Below, one piece after another: positions 33,429-34,857 of a stretch of DNA of 34,857 bases. The notes under the pieces were generated by a model that was given only the letters and a program-made list of their open reading frames with translations, was not told the origin of the DNA and did no database searches. How positions within the stretch are numbered: the first letter of the stretch is position 1; the number at the start of each line of letters is the position of its first letter. The DNA comes from Porphyromonas cangingivalis. Lineage in GTDB: Bacteria > Bacteroidota > Bacteroidia > Bacteroidales > Porphyromonadaceae. Made by a program: the position numbers and the translations under genes. The stretch lies in the NCBI RefSeq assembly GCF_900638305.1, contig NZ_LR134506.1:2370001-2404857 (forward strand). Direction: 5' to 3'.

Positions 33429-33465
33429 AGGGGCTGTGTCAAAATTTGTTTTTGACACAGCCCCT
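33429..33465 (+). terminator. Terminator of fabI; copy 2 of a repeated terminator family
   Basis: AGGGGCTGTGTCAAAA (33429-33444) pairs over 16 bp with 33450-33465 around a 5-nt loop, followed by a T-run. It matches the hairpin at 18164-18203 with a T-A pair replaced by C-G. Confidence 0.9.
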
Positions 33466-33602
33466 TTTTGTGTGTTCTGTATGCCCAAAGACGTGAGGTC
33501 AACGGGAGGGGGACTCTTTATGGGGCGGAGTGGCGATGGATGGGGGACATCGATGATCTCGGGGCTGCTTATTATATCCCTTATCCCGAAGGGGCAAAAA
33601 AG

Positions 33603-33654
33603 TCGTAGGACTCGATGATGAAAGTCTTACGACTTGTCGCATCAAGTCGTAAGA
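33603..33654. promoter_or_regulatory. Two mutually exclusive stem-loops upstream of tmRNA
   Basis: TCTTACGACTT (33625-33635) pairs perfectly with AAGTCGTAAGA (33644-33654, 8-nt loop). Its left arm can alternatively pair with TCGTAGGACT (33603-33612). No T-run follows on either strand. The rest of the 33404-33816 gap shows nothing else besides the fabI terminator and the ssrA promoter. Confidence 0.45.
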
Positions 33655-33770
33655 TTCGATTTCGAGGATCCTACTTTTGTTTCATTATGTCTTGATGATG
33701 ATGAGGGTCTTGTCTTCAAGAAGTCTGGGATAAGGTCAGGTCGGCTTGTCTTTGCGTGTCAGTCCACTTA

Positions 33771-33800
33771 TTGCCGAATGAATAATAATGCGTAACTTTG
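33771..33800 (+). promoter_or_regulatory. Candidate ssrA promoter
   Basis: TTG (33771-33773) and TAACTTTG (33793-33800) with a 19-nt spacer. Transcription would begin about 10 nt before the mature tmRNA 5' end, consistent with processing by RNase P. Confidence 0.7.
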
Positions 33801-33816
33801 TGCACAAGAAAATTAC

Positions 33817-34218
33817 GGGGATGACTGGATTTGACAGCATGTCGAAGTGGTCCGTAAGCACGTAGTGCATTGTAGCCTGGCACTTTAATCTCAGACTTCA
33901 GACCTTTTAAATGGCGAAAACAATTTTGCTCTCGCTGCGTAACCGAAGAATAGTAAGTTGACGCTTCATCGCTCGACACACTGAGCGACGAGACATCACC
34001 CGGATACTCTGTTCCCGAAGTGGTCCGAACCGGTGGTGCCGATATATCGGGAATGGCCAAGGGAGTGCCTCTATCCTGCGGCGACATTTCAGAGGATAAG
34101 CGTAGGGCCGGTTGCTTTGGCCATACCCCTATTGCCGACAAATGATGCAAAGCTAAACGTGTAGAAAGCTGATTAGTTCCGTGTTTGGACGAGGGTTCGA
34201 ACCCCTCCATCTCCACCA
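33817..34218 (+). ncRNA. ssrA: Transfer-messenger RNA (tmRNA)
   Basis: A 402-nt tmRNA that rescues stalled ribosomes and tags their peptides. The 5' GGGGATGACTGGATTTGACA and 3' GGTTCGAACCCCTCCATCTCC then ACCA form the tRNA-like end; GGGGATG pairs with CATCTCC (one G-U), and CCA is encoded. The mRNA-like part at 33913-33942 reads GENNFALAA-stop, with a preceding alanine coming from the charged tmRNA. P. gingivalis has, as I recall, GENNYALAA, so the tag differs by Tyr to Phe. The pseudoknot regions have not been folded here. It is one-piece, not permuted. Confidence 0.96.
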
Positions 34219-34271
34219 TTGGTTATGATTTTCCAAGGATTGAAAATCATGAACACGAAAGTGAATGCCAC

Positions 34272-34307
34272 AGAGCTCCGGAGTGCTTGTCCGGGGCTCT
34301 TTTTTTA
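34272..34307 (+). terminator. Intrinsic terminator of ssrA
   Basis: AGAGC-T-CCGG pairs with CCGG-GG-GCTCT (one base against two at the bulge) around a 9-nt loop, followed by a long T-run. It is about 55 nt past the tmRNA 3' end. Confidence 0.88.
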
Positions 34308-34812
34308 TTTCGCTGGTGCTGTCATTTATGCTTTGATGAAGTATCTGGGTGATGTTATCGTGCATTTGGGTGTCTCTTTGATTTCGTGTTTAGTTCAGGG
34401 ACTTTTAACGTGGTGATGTTTCTGTATTTACCTATTGATTGTGAGACGTCCATGATTCCATGGGGCGTTTGTCGTACTTATTAGGTAGTCCGCACACATT
34501 GACCATGTTAATAATCTATGGACGTGAAAATGGTCTCAAAATTAAAATAATAAAATAACTTTTGTTAACATAGTTGTTTTTATCTTCTAAAATCTTTGAG
34601 GGCCAGCTTGTTAGCGTTTGTGTGTTTTGTTAAGTCATTGTTTTATAGTGTTTTGTGTGTAAATGTTTGTTTTGTAGGGAGATTGAGATTTCCAAGAGAA
34701 ACGGCATTTTTTTTATTCAAAATGATTTGTAATCTTTGTAATCCGGTTCAGTAATGTGCCGTGGTAAAGAGAGAGATTTTTCGATACCATATCGATATAT
34801 AAACAGTGATAA
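34308..34812. other. AT-rich intergenic tail, nothing recognised
   Basis: About 500 nt with no supported gene or structural RNA. The short open frame at 34219-34416 runs through the tmRNA terminator and is not believed. Near 34730 there is a loose promoter-like stretch (AATCTTTG), not a full match. Confidence 0.4.
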
Positions 34813-34857
34813 ATGACACACAATAACAGCAACATACAACTGGATAAGGCTTGGAGC
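34813..34857 (+). CDS. Possible N-terminus of an unidentified protein (cut by the window end)
   Basis: An ATG opens a frame of 15 codons to the end of the window (MTHNNSNIQLDKAWS). The AT-rich region before it and the plausible hydrophilic start suggest a real gene, but too little is visible to name it. Confidence 0.4.
   Translation, partial: MTHNNSNIQLDKAWS

Noticed and set aside
34219-34416. Small gene of 65 codons after tmRNA
   Set aside because: It runs through the ssrA terminator hairpin and T-run; no family recognised.

Overview
The window looks like a chromosomal segment of a Bacteroidetes bacterium, most likely a Porphyromonas or close relative. Supporting this are a meso-diaminopimelate dehydrogenase (ddh), Bacteroidetes-type promoters (TAnnTTTG at -7), an RprX/RprY two-component pair, a FabI with Bacteroidetes-like motifs, a tmRNA encoding the tag GENNFALAA, a low-molecular-weight phosphatase like P. 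gingivalis Ltp1, and a BACON-nuclease lipoprotein. The assignment rests on remembered families; no database search was possible.

Layout. 1-38 is the 3' end of a 5S rRNA gene (end of an rRNA operon) with its terminator. ddh follows on the minus strand, divergent from a plus-strand run tgt - LptF/LptG-type permease - priA - LMW phosphatase, then a secreted nuclease lipoprotein and a sugar-transferase-like protein. A 50-nt palindromic terminator separates these from a minus-strand block: radA, an amidinotransferase/arginine-deiminase family enzyme and a flavodoxin-fold quinone reductase. Next on the plus strand are a DedA membrane protein, a FrnE/DsbA-like protein, znuA-znuC (no permease gene), rprX-rprY, and yceD(DUF177)-rpmF.

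19,622-26,643 is an accessory island, visibly more AT-rich than its surroundings and entirely on the minus strand. In transcription order it holds an ABC-type ATPase with a ten-copy 27-nt tandem repeat at its 3' end, an HNH nuclease overlapping it by 4 nt (a Septu/PtuAB-like pair), an OLD-family ATPase-TOPRIM nuclease, an AlbA_2/Schlafen-like ATP-binding regulator with a frame-shifting 11-nt tandem repeat, and a GNAT acetyltransferase. No integrase, transposase or reverse transcriptase is visible. It lies between rpmF and dnaK and has its own candidate promoter just after the dnaK terminator.

Core genes then resume: dnaK (minus), and on the plus strand mannose-1-phosphate guanylyltransferase, radC, an exported C1-family (bleomycin-hydrolase/PepC-like) peptidase, fabI and ssrA (tmRNA). 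An AT-rich intergenic tail ends in the first codons of a possible further gene.

Most worth following up: the nuclease/ATPase island with its two kinds of tandem repeat; a PriA-family protein whose helicase motifs are degraded while its zinc cysteines remain; an antisense-oriented terminator inside the start of znuC; two near-identical terminators joined by a compensatory base-pair change; a 26-nt inverted repeat in the ddh-tgt intergenic region; and other small dispersed intergenic repeats.
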